64,000 bases of DNA from Advenella mandrilli (GTDB lineage: Bacteria; Pseudomonadota; Gammaproteobacteria; Burkholderiales; Burkholderiaceae_B): assembly GCF_016595155.1 (NCBI RefSeq), contig NZ_JAENGP010000009.1, positions 117,055-181,054 of the forward strand, written 5' to 3'. The translations under genes and the position numbers were made by a program. Of this stretch, positions 1-9,311 are shown one piece after another. The notes under the pieces are model-generated. The model saw nothing but the letters and a program-made list of their open reading frames with translations, did not search any database and had not been told where the DNA came from. Position 1 is the stretch's first letter. Every line of letters starts with the position of its first letter.

Positions 1-1185
1 CAGCAATGCTCCCAGCAGGAACACTTTGGAAGGCCCCGCATAACGGGCCACCAAACCGCCAATGGCGCCACCTGCAGCAACACCTAGTGCCTGGGACATA
101 TTATAGAACCCCAGTGCCAGCCCTTTATGTTCGGGGGGGGAGATCCGGGAAACCATAGAAGGCTGCAAGGCTTCCAGAATATTAAATGCAATAAAAAAGA
201 GCACGAAAGCAATCATGGTGGCGGCAAAAGACTGGCTGGCCAGCGGCATGATGGCCATGACCACAGCCAAGGCAGCCACACAGATTTCAAGGCTTAATTT
301 GTGAATATGGCGGGTTTCAGTATAAAAAACGGCCGGTACCATTAACACAAAAGCCACCAGAATAACCGGCAAATACACTTCCCACAGATTACCCACGCGA
401 TAGCCACCCAATTCCATTAACAGGGGCGGCGCCACCACAAAGATGGACATCAAAATAAAATGCAGGCAAAAAACCCCAAAATTCAAACGCAACAAGTCTG
501 CGTGTTTGAACACATCGGCCATGCGTGACTGTTGCGATACCGCCTGGCCGTGCATGGGTACCACGGGCACAATAAAGGTGGCCAGCAGCAGGCAAACAAA
601 GCCCAGCAGGCTAATCACCCAGAACAGGCCCGGCAGGCCGCTCCATTCAACCAGCAAGGGCGACAGCACCAGTGAAACAGCAAAGGAAACACCAATGGAA
701 GCGCCCACCATGGCCATGGCCCGGGTACGAACTTCGGGGCGGGTGGCATCAGCAACCCAGGCAGTAATGGCGGCGGAAACCGCCCCAAACCCCTGAATGG
801 CCCGGCCAATAATGACCGTAGTGACTGATTCGGCATTGGCACAAACAATACCGCCAATCACAAACAGCAACATGCCGAATATGATCACTGGACGGCGGCC
901 GAATTTATCGGACACCATACCCAGCGGAATTTGCATAATGGCCTGGGTAATCCCATAAGCGCCAATGGCCGCCCCCACCAAGGCGGCATTGTTGCCGTTG
1001 GTCAGGGTTTTGGCGGCGTCGGCAAACACGGGGGTAAGCAGGAACAGGCCCAGCATACGCACGGCAAATAATAAAGCCAGAGAAATGCTGGCTTTTCTTT
1101 CAACAGGTGTGAGCTTGAGTTTTTCCCGTGGTTGCCGGGGGGCATGACGGGAATCAGGACGGCTGATTCTGGGTTTAATAGACAT
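1..1185 (-). CDS. MFS transporter, C-terminus cut by window edge
   Basis: Inner-membrane permease of the major facilitator superfamily; the substrate is not readable. The reverse strand is open from an ATG at 1185 to position 1, giving about 395 residues without a stop. The N-terminus is basic (MSIKPRISRPDSRH...), followed by alternating hydrophobic segments. The MFS motif A loop DKFGRRP lies around residue 85, between TM2 and TM3, and a second set of membrane segments follows. YajR-like MFS proteins have a similar opening, but that is only a guess. It diverges from uvrA across 137 bp, so the two share an upstream region. The C-terminal end lies outside the window. Confidence 0.9.
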   Translation of the reverse strand, partial: MSIKPRISRPDSRHAPRQPREKLKLTPVERKASISLALLFAVRMLGLFLLTPVFADAAKTLTNGNNAALVGAAIGAYGITQAIMQIPLGMVSDKFGRRPVIIFGMLLFVIGGIVCANAESVTTVIIGRAIQGFGAVSAAITAWVADATRPEVRTRAMAMVGASIGVSFAVSLVLSPLLVEWSGLPGLFWVISLLGFVCLLLATFIVPVVPMHGQAVSQQSRMADVFKHADLLRLNFGVFCLHFILMSIFVVAPPLLMELGGYRVGNLWEVYLPVILVAFVLMVPAVFYTETRHIHKLSLEICVAALAVVMAIMPLASQSFAATMIAFVLFFIAFNILEALQPSMVSRISPPEHKGLALGFYNMSQALGVAAGGAIGGLVARYAGPSKVFLLGALL

Positions 1186-1237
1186 GTAAGGAATTCAATG
1201 AATAACCAACTAATTGGAGAATATCTTAATGAGAGTG

Positions 1238-1262
1238 TAACGCAGACTGGCTTACTGCGTTA
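1238..1262. promoter_or_regulatory. 8-bp dyad in the MFS/uvrA divergent region
   Basis: TAACGCAG (1238-1245) and CTGCGTTA (1255-1262) form a perfect inverted repeat with a 9-bp gap, midway between the divergent starts of the MFS gene and uvrA. It could be an operator, but no known consensus fits. It is not a LexA box, which needs CTG-N10-CAG. Confidence 0.3.
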
Positions 1263-1322
1263 TAGTTATATATTGCGCTGACAAAAACCAGACTCATCTT
1301 ACTGGAAGCTAGTTATTAAACA

Positions 1323-4208
1323 ATGGTAATGGATACATCCCCCGACACAACCGGTGACTTCAACAGGGATGCAATCCGCATCCGCGGTGCCCGCACACAT
1401 AATCTCAAGAATATTTCACTTGATTTGCCCCGTCACAAGCTGGTCGTCATGACCGGCCTGTCGGGCTCGGGCAAGTCTTCCCTGGCCTTTGACACCCTGT
1501 ATGCCGAAGGCCAGCGTCGATACGTCGAAAGCCTGTCGGCTTATGCACGACAGTTCCTGCAACTCATGGACAAGCCCGACGTCGACCTGATCGAGGGCCT
1601 GTCACCGGCCATTTCCATTGAACAGAAATCAGCCGGGAACAATCCGCGTTCCACCGTTGGCACCATTACCGAAATCCACGATTACCTGCGCCTGCTATTT
1701 GCCCGTGTAGGCACGCCCTACTGCCCCGAACACGGAGAACCGTTACAGGCCCAAAGCGTGGCCCAAATGGTGGATTTCATTCTGGCCTTGAAACCCGACA
1801 CCCGGATTGCCCTGCTGGCCCCCATTGCCCGCAACCGCAAAGGCAGCTTTGAAGATGAATTTGCCCAGTTCCAGGCCCAGGGCTTCATTCGTGTTCGTAT
1901 TGATGACACGATGATCGAGCTTGAACAGCTTGCGCCCCTGAACAAAAACGAGAAGCACAATATCGACGTAGTGATTGACCGCCTGAAAATACGCGAAGAA
2001 AGCAAGCAGCGACTGGCCGAAAGCATTGAAACCGCGGTCAAGCTGGCCGATGGCCGGGTGATTGTGCTGGATCTGGATGAAAACACTGAACACGCCTTTT
2101 CCAGCCGCTATGCCTGTCCCGTCTGCAATCACAGTCTGCCCGAACTGGAACCCCGGCTATTCAGCTTTAACAACCCGGTTGGCGCCTGTCCACGCTGTGA
2201 TGGTTTGGGACATGTGCATATTTTTGATCCCAAACGAATTGTCGCCTTTCCCGAGCTCAGCCTGGCCAGCGGTGCCATCAAGGGTTGGGACAAGCGCAAT
2301 GCCTTTACCCATTCCCTGCTTCACAGCCTGGCCATTCATTACGATTTCGATATCGACGAAGCCTTTGAATCCCTGCCCGAAAACATAAAACACATCGTGC
2401 TATACGGTTCTGCCGAAGAAGAAATTTCTTTCCTGTACCTGGACAACAAGGGACGCAGCACCTTCAAGACCCATGCCTTCGAAGGGATTATTCCCAATCT
2501 GGAAAGACGCTGGCTGGAAACCGATTCCAGTGCCGTGCGCGAAGAACTGGGCAAATACCGCACCCTGCAAAGCTGCCCCGAATGCCAAGGCTCACGCCTG
2601 CGCGCTGATGCCCGCAATGTATTGATTGGCGACGAGGTTCGGGACGGTGCCAAGCGCGGGCTGGGCATTTTTGAAGTGGAAGCCATGGCGCTTTCCGAAT
2701 GTCTGGAATGGTTCCAGGCGCTGCAACTAAGCGGTGCCAAGCAGGAAATCGCCAACCGGATTGTGCGGGAAATCCAGTCGCGCCTGCAGTTCCTGAATGA
2801 TGTGGGGCTGAACTACCTGTCCCTGGATCGCAGCGCCGACACCATTTCCGGTGGCGAAGCCCAGCGCATCCGCCTGGCCAGCCAGATCGGCTCGGGCCTG
2901 ACCGGTGTCATGTATGTGCTGGATGAACCCTCTATTGGCTTGCACCAGCGTGATAACGACCGCCTTATCCATACCCTGCAGCACTTGCGTGACCTGGGCA
3001 ATAGCGTGATTGTGGTGGAACACGATGAAGACATGATCCGGGCCGCCGACTGGGTGGTTGACATGGGCCCGGGTGCCGGAGAACATGGCGGCCGGGTGAT
3101 GGCCCAAGGAACGCCCCAAGAAGTTGAGGCCAACCCGCAATCCCTAACTGGCAATTATTTAAGTGGCCGCCAAAAAATCAATGCCGGCAACATCCGCCCC
3201 CTTGACGCAGAGCAGCCCTGGCTGAAACTGTACGGATGCACCGGCAACAACCTGAAATCGGTCAATTTACGTGTTCCGGTTGGCAAGCTGGTCTGCATTT
3301 CGGGGGTTTCCGGTTCAGGAAAATCCACCTTGATTAACGATACGCTGGCCACTATTATGGCCAAAGAGCTGAATCGTGCCCAGTCAGCGTCAGCCCCTTA
3401 TTCCCATATCGAAGGGCTGGAACACTTCGACAAAATCATCAACGTGGACCAAAGCCCGATTGGCCGCACCCCGCGCAGCAATCCAGCCACCTATACCGGC
3501 CTGTTCACCCCCATTCGTGAATTGTTTGCCGGCACCCCCGAAGCCCGTACCCGTGGCTATGATCCGGGCCGCTTTTCCTTTAACGTCAAGGGCGGGCGAT
3601 GTGAAACCTGCCAGGGCGATGGCGTGATCAAGGTGGAAATGCATTTCCTGCCCGACATGTATGTACCCTGCGATACCTGTCATGGCAAGCGTTATAACCG
3701 GGAAACCCTGGAAATCCGCTACCGTGGCCGCACCATCAGCGATGTCCTCGACTTGACCGTAGAGAAGGCCCTTGAATACTTTAACGCGGTTCCCCTGATT
3801 GCCCGCAAGCTACAAACCCTCATGGATGTCGGCCTAAGCTATATCCGCCTGGGACAAAGCGCAACCACGCTTTCCGGTGGCGAGGCGCAGCGCATCAAGC
3901 TGTCGCTGGAGCTGTCCAAACGCAGCACGGGCAAGACCATGTACGTGCTCGATGAACCCACCACCGGCCTGCATTTTGCCGATATTGCCTTGTTGCTTGA
4001 CGTGATTAACCAACTGGTGGACGCTGGCAATACCGTAGTGGTGATTGAACACAACCTGGATGTGATCAAGGCGGCCGACTGGGTCGTGGACATGGGACCC
4101 GAAGGCGGCCAGGGCGGTGGCACCATTGTGGCCGAAGGTATCCCGCAAGATATTGCCAATCACCCCAATAGCCATACGGGCCGTTATTTAAAAACGTTGC
4201 TGGCGTAA
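1323..4208 (+). CDS. uvrA: UvrABC excinuclease subunit A
   Basis: Damage-recognition ATPase of nucleotide excision repair; it works as a dimer with UvrB on DNA. At 961 residues it has the family length. Two ABC modules are visible. The first Walker A is GLSGSGKS (45-52), the second GVSGSGKS near residue 660. Each module has a signature loop ([12 protein letters not shown] near 512, [11 protein letters not shown] near 850). Zinc sites are CPVC...CPRC near 265-291 and CETC...CDTC near 760-786. A second ATG lies at codon 3 (1329) and could be the true start. No LexA box is visible upstream. The last 21 bases overlap the end of the convergent acyl-CoA synthetase gene. Confidence 0.98.
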   Translation: MVMDTSPDTTGDFNRDAIRIRGARTHNLKNISLDLPRHKLVVMTGLSGSGKSSLAFDTLYAEGQRRYVESLSAYARQFLQLMDKPDVDLIEGLSPAISIEQKSAGNNPRSTVGTITEIHDYLRLLFARVGTPYCPEHGEPLQAQSVAQMVDFILALKPDTRIALLAPIARNRKGSFEDEFAQFQAQGFIRVRIDDTMIELEQLAPLNKNEKHNIDVVIDRLKIREESKQRLAESIETAVKLADGRVIVLDLDENTEHAFSSRYACPVCNHSLPELEPRLFSFNNPVGACPRCDGLGHVHIFDPKRIVAFPELSLASGAIKGWDKRNAFTHSLLHSLAIHYDFDIDEAFESLPENIKHIVLYGSAEEEISFLYLDNKGRSTFKTHAFEGIIPNLERRWLETDSSAVREELGKYRTLQSCPECQGSRLRADARNVLIGDEVRDGAKRGLGIFEVEAMALSECLEWFQALQLSGAKQEIANRIVREIQSRLQFLNDVGLNYLSLDRSADTISGGEAQRIRLASQIGSGLTGVMYVLDEPSIGLHQRDNDRLIHTLQHLRDLGNSVIVVEHDEDMIRAADWVVDMGPGAGEHGGRVMAQGTPQEVEANPQSLTGNYLSGRQKINAGNIRPLDAEQPWLKLYGCTGNNLKSVNLRVPVGKLVCISGVSGSGKSTLINDTLATIMAKELNRAQSASAPYSHIEGLEHFDKIINVDQSPIGRTPRSNPATYTGLFTPIRELFAGTPEARTRGYDPGRFSFNVKGGRCETCQGDGVIKVEMHFLPDMYVPCDTCHGKRYNRETLEIRYRGRTISDVLDLTVEKALEYFNAVPLIARKLQTLMDVGLSYIRLGQSATTLSGGEAQRIKLSLELSKRSTGKTMYVLDEPTTGLHFADIALLLDVINQLVDAGNTVVVIEHNLDVIKAADWVVDMGPEGGQGGGTIVAEGIPQDIANHPNSHTGRYLKTLLA

Positions 4209-5810
4209 TTCCCGGCGAATGATTTTGCCGGTAGTGGTCATGGGCAACTCACGCACAAAGTGAACCTGGCGCGGATACTCATGGGCCGCCACCCGGTGGC
4301 GCACGTGGGCCTGGATGTCCTTTTTCAGTTCCTCGCTTGGGGCAACGCCCTCGTTAAGTACCACAAAAGCGCTCACCACTTCGGTTCGCTCAGCATCGGG
4401 CATACCAATCACCGCCACCATGCTTACCGCCGGATGCCCCAGAATGCAGTCTTCTATCGGCCCCGGGCCAATCCGGTAACCGGCACTGGTAATCACGTCA
4501 TCGTTACGGCCTACAAAGCGGATGAAGCCGTTAGCGTCACGCACACCCATATCTCCGGTCACCAGATAGGCACCGGCAAATTTTTCCCGGGTCGCTTCGG
4601 GGTTTTGCCAGTATTCCAAAAACATAACCGGGTCAGGTGTCAGCACGCCAATATTGCCTTCCTGCCCGTTGGGCAAGACATTCCCCTGTTCATCAACAAT
4701 GTCCAGAACATGCCCCGGCACTGCCTTGCCAATACTGCCAATCTGCGGTTCAAACAAGGCTGAACAGGCGGAAACAATCATATTGCATTCAGTCTGGCCA
4801 TAAAATTCGTTAATGGTGATTCCCAGATTGCGCTTACCCCACTCAATCAGCTCCAGCCCCAGGGATTCGCCGCCACTGGCAATGGTACGCAAGCCCAGGC
4901 GCCAGCGTCGTTGCGGATTTTCAATATGGCGCATCATTTTCAGTGCCGTGGGTGGCAGGAAAGTATGGGTTACCTGGTGCCGCTCCATCAGCGCAAAGGC
5001 TGCTTCGGCGGTGAACTTTTCAAACCGGCAGGCCACCACCGGGATACCGTGGTGCCAAGCGGGCATCAGGACATCAAACAAACCACCAATCCAGGCCCAG
5101 TCGGCAGGTGTCCACATCACGCGGTCTTTGCCCGACAGAAAATCATGGGACATTTCCACCCCCGGCAAATGCCCCGGCAATACCCGATGGGCATGCAAGG
5201 CACCCTTGGGCTTGCCGGTTGTACCAGAAGTATAAATAATCACGGCCGGGTCGTCAGCCAGCGTGTCCGCAGGTGTAAAGTCGGCCGCTTCGTGCTGCAG
5301 GGTTGGCCAGAAAGCCTTGGCATGATGATCGGATTGCCCGGCATCAATATTGAAAACCGCCTGCAACCGGGGCAGGCTTTCCTGTATATCCGCCAGCTTT
5401 TCCATGCCTTCATGGTTGGTCACCAGCACCCTGGCCCCCGAATTGGACAGCCGGTACTGCAAAGCATCTATCCCGAACAGGGAAAACAGGGGAATCGCAA
5501 TCGCCCCCAGTTTGTACACGGCAATGTGGGCAATCGCCGTTTCCACTCCCTGCGCCAGCAAAATACCCACCCGGTCACCCTTGCCTACGCCTGCTTTTTG
5601 CAGCACGCGGGCAAACTGGTTAGAGTATTGCTTAAGCTGGTCAAAGGTATAACGACTGATATCGGTGGGCGATTTTTCCTGGATCAGGGCCAGGCGACCG
5701 CTGCCATCGGCCCATTTATCGCATACATCCACCCCGATGTTGTAATTTTTCGGGATTTCCCATTTGAATTCCTGATGAGTTTGCCCATACGTTGGCTTCT
5801 GGATTAGCAC
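4188..5810 (-). CDS. AMP-forming acyl-CoA synthetase
   Basis: Member of the ANL superfamily: it activates a carboxylic acid with ATP to an acyl-adenylate, then transfers it to CoA. At 540 residues it carries the P-loop [11 protein letters not shown] near 191-201, the adenylate-binding NEFYGQTE motif, the hinge region VTGDMGVRD...GRNDDVI, and the C-terminal catalytic lysine in [10 protein letters not shown] near residue 530. The overall pattern resembles medium-chain or acetyl/propionyl-type synthetases (ACSM-like); the chain length preference is not determined. The start is GTG at 5810, with AGGAG five bases before it. The 3' end overlaps uvrA by 21 bp tail to tail. An FNR-type box lies about 80 bp upstream of its start and might also act on it. 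Confidence 0.9.
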   Translation of the reverse strand: MLIQKPTYGQTHQEFKWEIPKNYNIGVDVCDKWADGSGRLALIQEKSPTDISRYTFDQLKQYSNQFARVLQKAGVGKGDRVGILLAQGVETAIAHIAVYKLGAIAIPLFSLFGIDALQYRLSNSGARVLVTNHEGMEKLADIQESLPRLQAVFNIDAGQSDHHAKAFWPTLQHEAADFTPADTLADDPAVIIYTSGTTGKPKGALHAHRVLPGHLPGVEMSHDFLSGKDRVMWTPADWAWIGGLFDVLMPAWHHGIPVVACRFEKFTAEAAFALMERHQVTHTFLPPTALKMMRHIENPQRRWRLGLRTIASGGESLGLELIEWGKRNLGITINEFYGQTECNMIVSACSALFEPQIGSIGKAVPGHVLDIVDEQGNVLPNGQEGNIGVLTPDPVMFLEYWQNPEATREKFAGAYLVTGDMGVRDANGFIRFVGRNDDVITSAGYRIGPGPIEDCILGHPAVSMVAVIGMPDAERTEVVSAFVVLNEGVAPSEELKKDIQAHVRHRVAAHEYPRQVHFVRELPMTTTGKIIRRELRQQRF

Positions 5811-5888
5811 CCTGTCTCCTGATTTTGAATAATTATTGGCCTGATTCTAGCATCGGGCATTCATGTCCTGCCATCAGGGAAAAGCATA

Positions 5889-5902
5889 TTGATCCAGATC
5901 AA
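5889..5902. promoter_or_regulatory. Perfect FNR/ANR/DNR-type box
   Basis: TTGATCCAGATCAA matches the consensus TTGAT-N4-ATCAA exactly. CRP/FNR-family oxygen or nitric-oxide sensors (FNR, ANR, DNR) bind this site. It lies between the divergent acyl-CoA synthetase gene and the dnrO-like operon. Its centre is about 64 bp before the start predicted from the ECF-type promoter at 5929-5953, a class I activator distance. The gene it controls is inferred from position only. Confidence 0.65.
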
Positions 5903-5928
5903 GACAAATGCAACTCCGGTATTTTTCG

Positions 5929-5953
5929 GGAACATTTGCGCCTCCCGTTCGTT
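5929..5953 (+). promoter_or_regulatory. Candidate ECF sigma promoter
   Basis: GGAAC at 5929-5933 and CGTT at 5950-5953 are separated by exactly 16 bp. This matches the general ECF sigma promoter form (GGAAC or GAAAC, 16-17 bp, CGT). It lies about 100 bp upstream of the dnrO-like gene that leads the operon encoding an ECF sigma factor, so autoregulation is likely by analogy. Confidence 0.5.
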
Positions 5954-6055
5954 TAAGACAGCAAGACGGCAACCATCATGCCGTCAGGCAAATGGCCACG
6001 TCAGACCTGCCATTTACCGATTGCCCAAATCCCTTACCTGTTCGGAGTTATCATT

Positions 6056-6562
6056 ATGAAACCCTCAAATTTTTCCCGTCTTGCCCGCAACATCACATAT
6101 GCCCTGGTTCTGGGCACAGCCTCTCTTTCACCGGCCATGGCGGCAGACAGCGCCCACAGCCATGACGGACACTCGGTCTCCAGTGCCCAGCTGAAACTGA
6201 ATAACGGTCAGAAGTGGGACGTTGACGCCCCCTTGCAAAAGGGCATGGGAACCCTTCATGCTGCCGTCAGCAAGGCCGTTCCAGCCGCCCACGAAGGTAA
6301 AACTGAAGCGCCGGAATATCAGGCACTGGTCAAAACCGCCGGTGAACAGATAGAATACATGATCCAGAATTGCAAACTTGAACCGGATGCAGATATTACC
6401 CTGCACGTACTGATCGGTGAGATTATCAATGGTGCCAATACCATCGAAGGCAAAACCGAAGGCAAATCGCCCAGCGAAGGTGTTGTTCAGATGGTCAAGG
6501 CACTGGATACCTACGGAGAGTATTTCAACCACCCGGGCTGGGAGTCGTTTTCTGCCCACTAG
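6056..6562 (+). CDS. DnrO-like periplasmic protein
   Basis: Secreted protein of 168 residues, function unknown. The start at ATG 6056 follows CGGAG and begins a clear signal peptide with cleavage near AMA-A (residues 27-30). The mature N-terminus is His-rich (AHSHDGHS). The body is mostly helical, with a conserved-looking NCKL segment and a C-terminal HPGW. This pattern resembles proteins annotated as DnrO in betaproteobacteria; the similarity is from memory and the function is not established. It is 23 bp upstream of an ECF sigma factor gene and is probably the first gene of that operon, under the FNR-type box and ECF-type promoter upstream. The His-rich region could bind a metal. Confidence 0.7.
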   Translation: MKPSNFSRLARNITYALVLGTASLSPAMAADSAHSHDGHSVSSAQLKLNNGQKWDVDAPLQKGMGTLHAAVSKAVPAAHEGKTEAPEYQALVKTAGEQIEYMIQNCKLEPDADITLHVLIGEIINGANTIEGKTEGKSPSEGVVQMVKALDTYGEYFNHPGWESFSAH

Positions 6563-6585
6563 GCCAGGATACTAGCAAACAGACC

Positions 6586-7167
6586 ATGGCGGACACTCAT
6601 TCATCAGTAGCAGAAGAACAGCTGGTTACCCGTGCACAAGCCGGTGACCCCGCTGCCTTCTCTAGTCTGGTACGTTCGCACCAGAACCGCATCTTTGGTT
6701 TTATTACCTATTTATGCGGTTCTGCCGATGAGGCGACCGACCTGACCCAGGATGTATTCATCAAGGCATGGCAGGCATTACCCGATTGGCGCCCCGAAGC
6801 CAAGTTCTCTACCTGGCTGACGCAAATTGCCCGCAATACCACGATTGATGCCCTAAGAAGACGCAACGCCGTGGTATTTGCCTCTTTGGATGAAGAGGAT
6901 GAAAACCGGCAACTGGTTGAAACCTCTGCCGGCCCGCAGGACAGCCTGATCAACAGTCAGGATTACCAGCAACTGCTGCTGGCGCTGGACACCATCAACC
7001 CGAATTACAGGGAAATTTTACTGTTGCGTGAACTGGAAGGATTATCCTATAGCGAAATCGCCACTATTCTGGAAATTTCCGAAGGTACTGTCAAATCACG
7101 CCTGGCCCGGGCCAGGGTTGCCGCCTTAACTGCGTTCAAACGGCAAACAGGAGAAAGTCATGCATAA
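6586..7167 (+). CDS. ECF sigma-70 family RNA polymerase sigma factor
   Basis: RpoE-like alternative sigma factor of 193 residues. Region 2 spans about 25-95, with the core-binding and -10 recognition segment ATDLTQDVFIKAWQAL...FSTWLTQIARN. Region 4 spans about 125-180, with the helix-turn-helix LLRELEGLSYSEIATILEISEGTVKSR split over positions 145-172. There is no region 1.1 or 3. Its stop overlaps the start of the zinc-type anti-sigma factor gene by 8 bp, showing translational coupling. A GGAAC-N16-CGTT element upstream of the operon could be its own target. Confidence 0.93.
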   Translation: MADTHSSVAEEQLVTRAQAGDPAAFSSLVRSHQNRIFGFITYLCGSADEATDLTQDVFIKAWQALPDWRPEAKFSTWLTQIARNTTIDALRRRNAVVFASLDEEDENRQLVETSAGPQDSLINSQDYQQLLLALDTINPNYREILLLRELEGLSYSEIATILEISEGTVKSRLARARVAALTAFKRQTGESHA

Positions 7168-7627
7168 ACAATGCCCACGCAATACTGCTTTATCCGCATT
7201 TCTGGACCAGGCCTTATCTGGTCAGGAAAAAGCCGAACTGCAGGATCATTTACACCGCTGCCCCATTTGTTCGGGACAATTCGCACAGTTGCAACAATTG
7301 CATGTTGCTTTTCAGGAAATTCCCAAGCCGGTACTGAATTTTGATCTGGCCAATGTGCTGGAAGGCCGTCTTCAGGCTAGCAGGCAGATAAAAACCTTGC
7401 CACCACCCGGTCGCACACTTCATACACTGCTTGACAGGCTGATGGGTGGCCTGTGGCTGCCGGCCGGATCGGCTGCCATGGCACTGACGCTGGGACTGGT
7501 ATTTGGCGGGCAACTGTATAATGCCCCCCCACAAGAACCCGTCAAAATGATGGCGATGAATGTTTTTGACTCGATACCGCCAGGCAATATCTGTGCCGGC
7601 ACCCCGCTTTGCAATACAGGAAGCTGA
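7160..7627 (+). CDS. Zinc-type (zf-HC2) anti-sigma factor
   Basis: Membrane-bound anti-sigma factor of 155 residues that would hold the preceding ECF sigma at the inner membrane. The N-terminal cytoplasmic domain has the ZAS motif H30-x3-C34-x2-C37. One hydrophobic segment at about 94-115 (LWLPAGSAAMALTLGLVFGG) is the probable membrane span. The short periplasmic tail has two cysteines near the end (NICAGTPLCNTG), which might sense redox state or metal. The start overlaps the sigma factor gene by 8 bp. Confidence 0.88.
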   Translation: MHKQCPRNTALSAFLDQALSGQEKAELQDHLHRCPICSGQFAQLQQLHVAFQEIPKPVLNFDLANVLEGRLQASRQIKTLPPPGRTLHTLLDRLMGGLWLPAGSAAMALTLGLVFGGQLYNAPPQEPVKMMAMNVFDSIPPGNICAGTPLCNTGS

Positions 7628-7632
7628 TCCCA

Positions 7633-8082
7633 ATGAATACGAACTCCCTGCGTAAATTACTGATAATTTCCCTCTGCCTGAACATCGGCGTATTGGCGGC
7701 CTTGGGATGGCATTACTGGAGCGAAAGCACAAATACTGCCACAAGCCTGCCCGCCTATCTGCAACTTGATGCAGAACAGGAACAGCAATGGCAGCAAATT
7801 GAACAACCGTTCCTGACTCAATTTGGCGAGGCCGCCACTAAAATCGCGCATCATCGCAACGCCATGATTGATGCCATTTTTGCGGAACCCACCAACCGGA
7901 CAGCCATTGAAACGGAGCGTGATGCCATTGCCCTTTTGCAGGAGCACCAGCAACAACTCTTAATTGAACAATTGCTCAGGGAACGGGAGATGCTTTCAGC
8001 CGAACAGCGCCAGCTTCTGCTTGGCCTGCTAAAACAGGACCAGATTCCGGTATCGGCGGTAGAGCAACTGCACCAGCATTAA
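7633..8082 (+). CDS. Periplasmic heavy-metal sensor-like protein (CnrX/Spy type)
   Basis: Protein of 149 residues with one N-terminal hydrophobic anchor (about 8-28) and a long helical, Gln/Glu-rich periplasmic part. This is the layout of CnrX/Spy/CpxP-like heavy-metal-resistance proteins. ATG 7633 is preferred: AGGAAG lies about nine bases before it and it starts just after the anti-sigma stop. An in-frame ATG at 7609 would overlap the anti-sigma gene. As the third partner of the sigma/anti-sigma pair it probably relays a periplasmic signal; the ligand is unknown. Confidence 0.75.
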   Translation: MNTNSLRKLLIISLCLNIGVLAALGWHYWSESTNTATSLPAYLQLDAEQEQQWQQIEQPFLTQFGEAATKIAHHRNAMIDAIFAEPTNRTAIETERDAIALLQEHQQQLLIEQLLREREMLSAEQRQLLLGLLKQDQIPVSAVEQLHQH

Positions 8083-8155
8083 GCGGCAACAGCGATGCAA
8101 CATGCCATTGGCCGGCCTTGGCACGGTACCCGCCGGCAGCTTATAGTACGCCTGT

Positions 8156-8875
8156 TTAGAACAGGAAAAAATGCAGGGCGACCACCACCGGTACCAAAAA
8201 AGCGGTCAACAAGCCGTTCAGGCTCATGCCAAGGCCCGCAAAGGTGCCTATTTCATTGCTGATCTGGAAACCACGCGCCACGCCAATCCCGTGCGCGGTC
8301 AGACCCAGCATGAAGCCCCGGATTTCCGGTGACTCGATCCGGATGACTTTAAAAATATAACGGGCACTCATGACACCGAAGACACCGGTTCCCATGACGC
8401 CTACCGCTGCCAGCGAAGCCAATCCACCCAGTTTTTCACTAACGCCCATGGCAATCGGCATGGTTGCCGATTTGGGTGCCAAAGAAATGACCAGTACGTC
8501 TTCGGCCCCCAACATAACCGCCACCAGCACCACCGATAACACCGCCACCAGCGAGCCCGCCAGCAAGCCGCAAACCAGCGGCAACCAGGCTTTTTTGACG
8601 TGTTCAAGCTGCCTGGCCAAGGGAACGGCAAGAGCAACCGTGGCAGGACCAAGCAAAAATGAAATATATTGTGCCCCAGCCATGTAATCTTCGTAAACCA
8701 CATCGGTGTACACAAGAAAAGACACAATCAGGGCGACAGACAGGGCGACGGGGTTTACCAAAGGATGAAAACGGCTTTTTTTGGCCAGCCAGGCAACCAG
8801 GGCATACACCAGCAAGGTTAGCAAAATACCAAACAACGGCGTCTTGGTAAACGGAAGCCAGAATTCATTCAACAT
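8156..8875 (-). CDS. lrgB: LrgB-family membrane protein
   Basis: Integral membrane protein of the LrgB/CidB (YohK) family, 239 residues, with about six or seven hydrophobic segments. The family hallmark region (SLAPKSATMPIA, then AHGIGVARGFQ) is present. The family has been linked to murein hydrolase control and to export of small carboxylates. The start at 8875 overlaps the lrgA stop by 11 bp; a longer in-frame start at 8914 would overlap lrgA by 50 bp and is less likely. Confidence 0.88.
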   Translation of the reverse strand: MLNEFWLPFTKTPLFGILLTLLVYALVAWLAKKSRFHPLVNPVALSVALIVSFLVYTDVVYEDYMAGAQYISFLLGPATVALAVPLARQLEHVKKAWLPLVCGLLAGSLVAVLSVVLVAVMLGAEDVLVISLAPKSATMPIAMGVSEKLGGLASLAAVGVMGTGVFGVMSARYIFKVIRIESPEIRGFMLGLTAHGIGVARGFQISNEIGTFAGLGMSLNGLLTAFLVPVVVALHFFLF

Positions 8876-9248
8876 CGGGAGCCGCCTTTTGCTGATCACG
8901 GGCTTGTTTTTCAAGGCGCTTCATGACCTTTTGCATGACCAGTGCCCCCACCGCCATGGCCAGAACGGTGCTGATGACAATGGCGGCCACCAGGGCCAGC
9001 CACTGCCCCTTAAGCAGGGTGTAAGAGGTCATGATACCTACACAGACGGGGATGAACATGATCATCATGGATCTGAGCAGTTGCTCGGACGACGCCGCAA
9101 TATGGTGGTTTAACCGTGGTTCCAGCAACAGGGTGATAAACAAAAACACCATGCCCAGCACCGGCCCGGGTATTGGTAAACCCGAGAGCACCGATACCCA
9201 CTCTCCCACTGCCTGAAAAAAACATAAAATGGCCAGCGTCAGTAACAT
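8865..9248 (-). CDS. lrgA: LrgA/CidA holin-like protein
   Basis: Small membrane protein of 127 residues with four hydrophobic segments, typical of LrgA/CidA (YohJ). Conserved features are LPIPGPVLGM near 25-35 and the RLNHH...SEQLL loop. It pairs with LrgB, which follows with an 11-bp overlap. The start ATG at 9248 follows a strong GGGGGAG ribosome binding site. The C-terminal tail is basic and then acidic (KRLEKQARDQQKAAPDVE). Confidence 0.88.
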   Translation of the reverse strand: MLLTLAILCFFQAVGEWVSVLSGLPIPGPVLGMVFLFITLLLEPRLNHHIAASSEQLLRSMMIMFIPVCVGIMTSYTLLKGQWLALVAAIVISTVLAMAVGALVMQKVMKRLEKQARDQQKAAPDVE

Positions 9249-9311
9249 TACTCCCCCCGTTTATTGTAATTTTTGATACCCAGACCATCATCTTACCGTT
9301 AACGGATATGA

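Noticed and set aside
1186..1322. Possible LexA box for uvrA
   Set aside because: A CTG and a CAG occur close together, but spaced by 8 rather than 10 bases, and no full SOS box is present.
4911..5807. Long open frame (298 codons) on the plus strand inside the acyl-CoA synthetase gene
   Set aside because: It is antisense to a gene with clear motifs, has no recognisable domain and no ribosome binding site.
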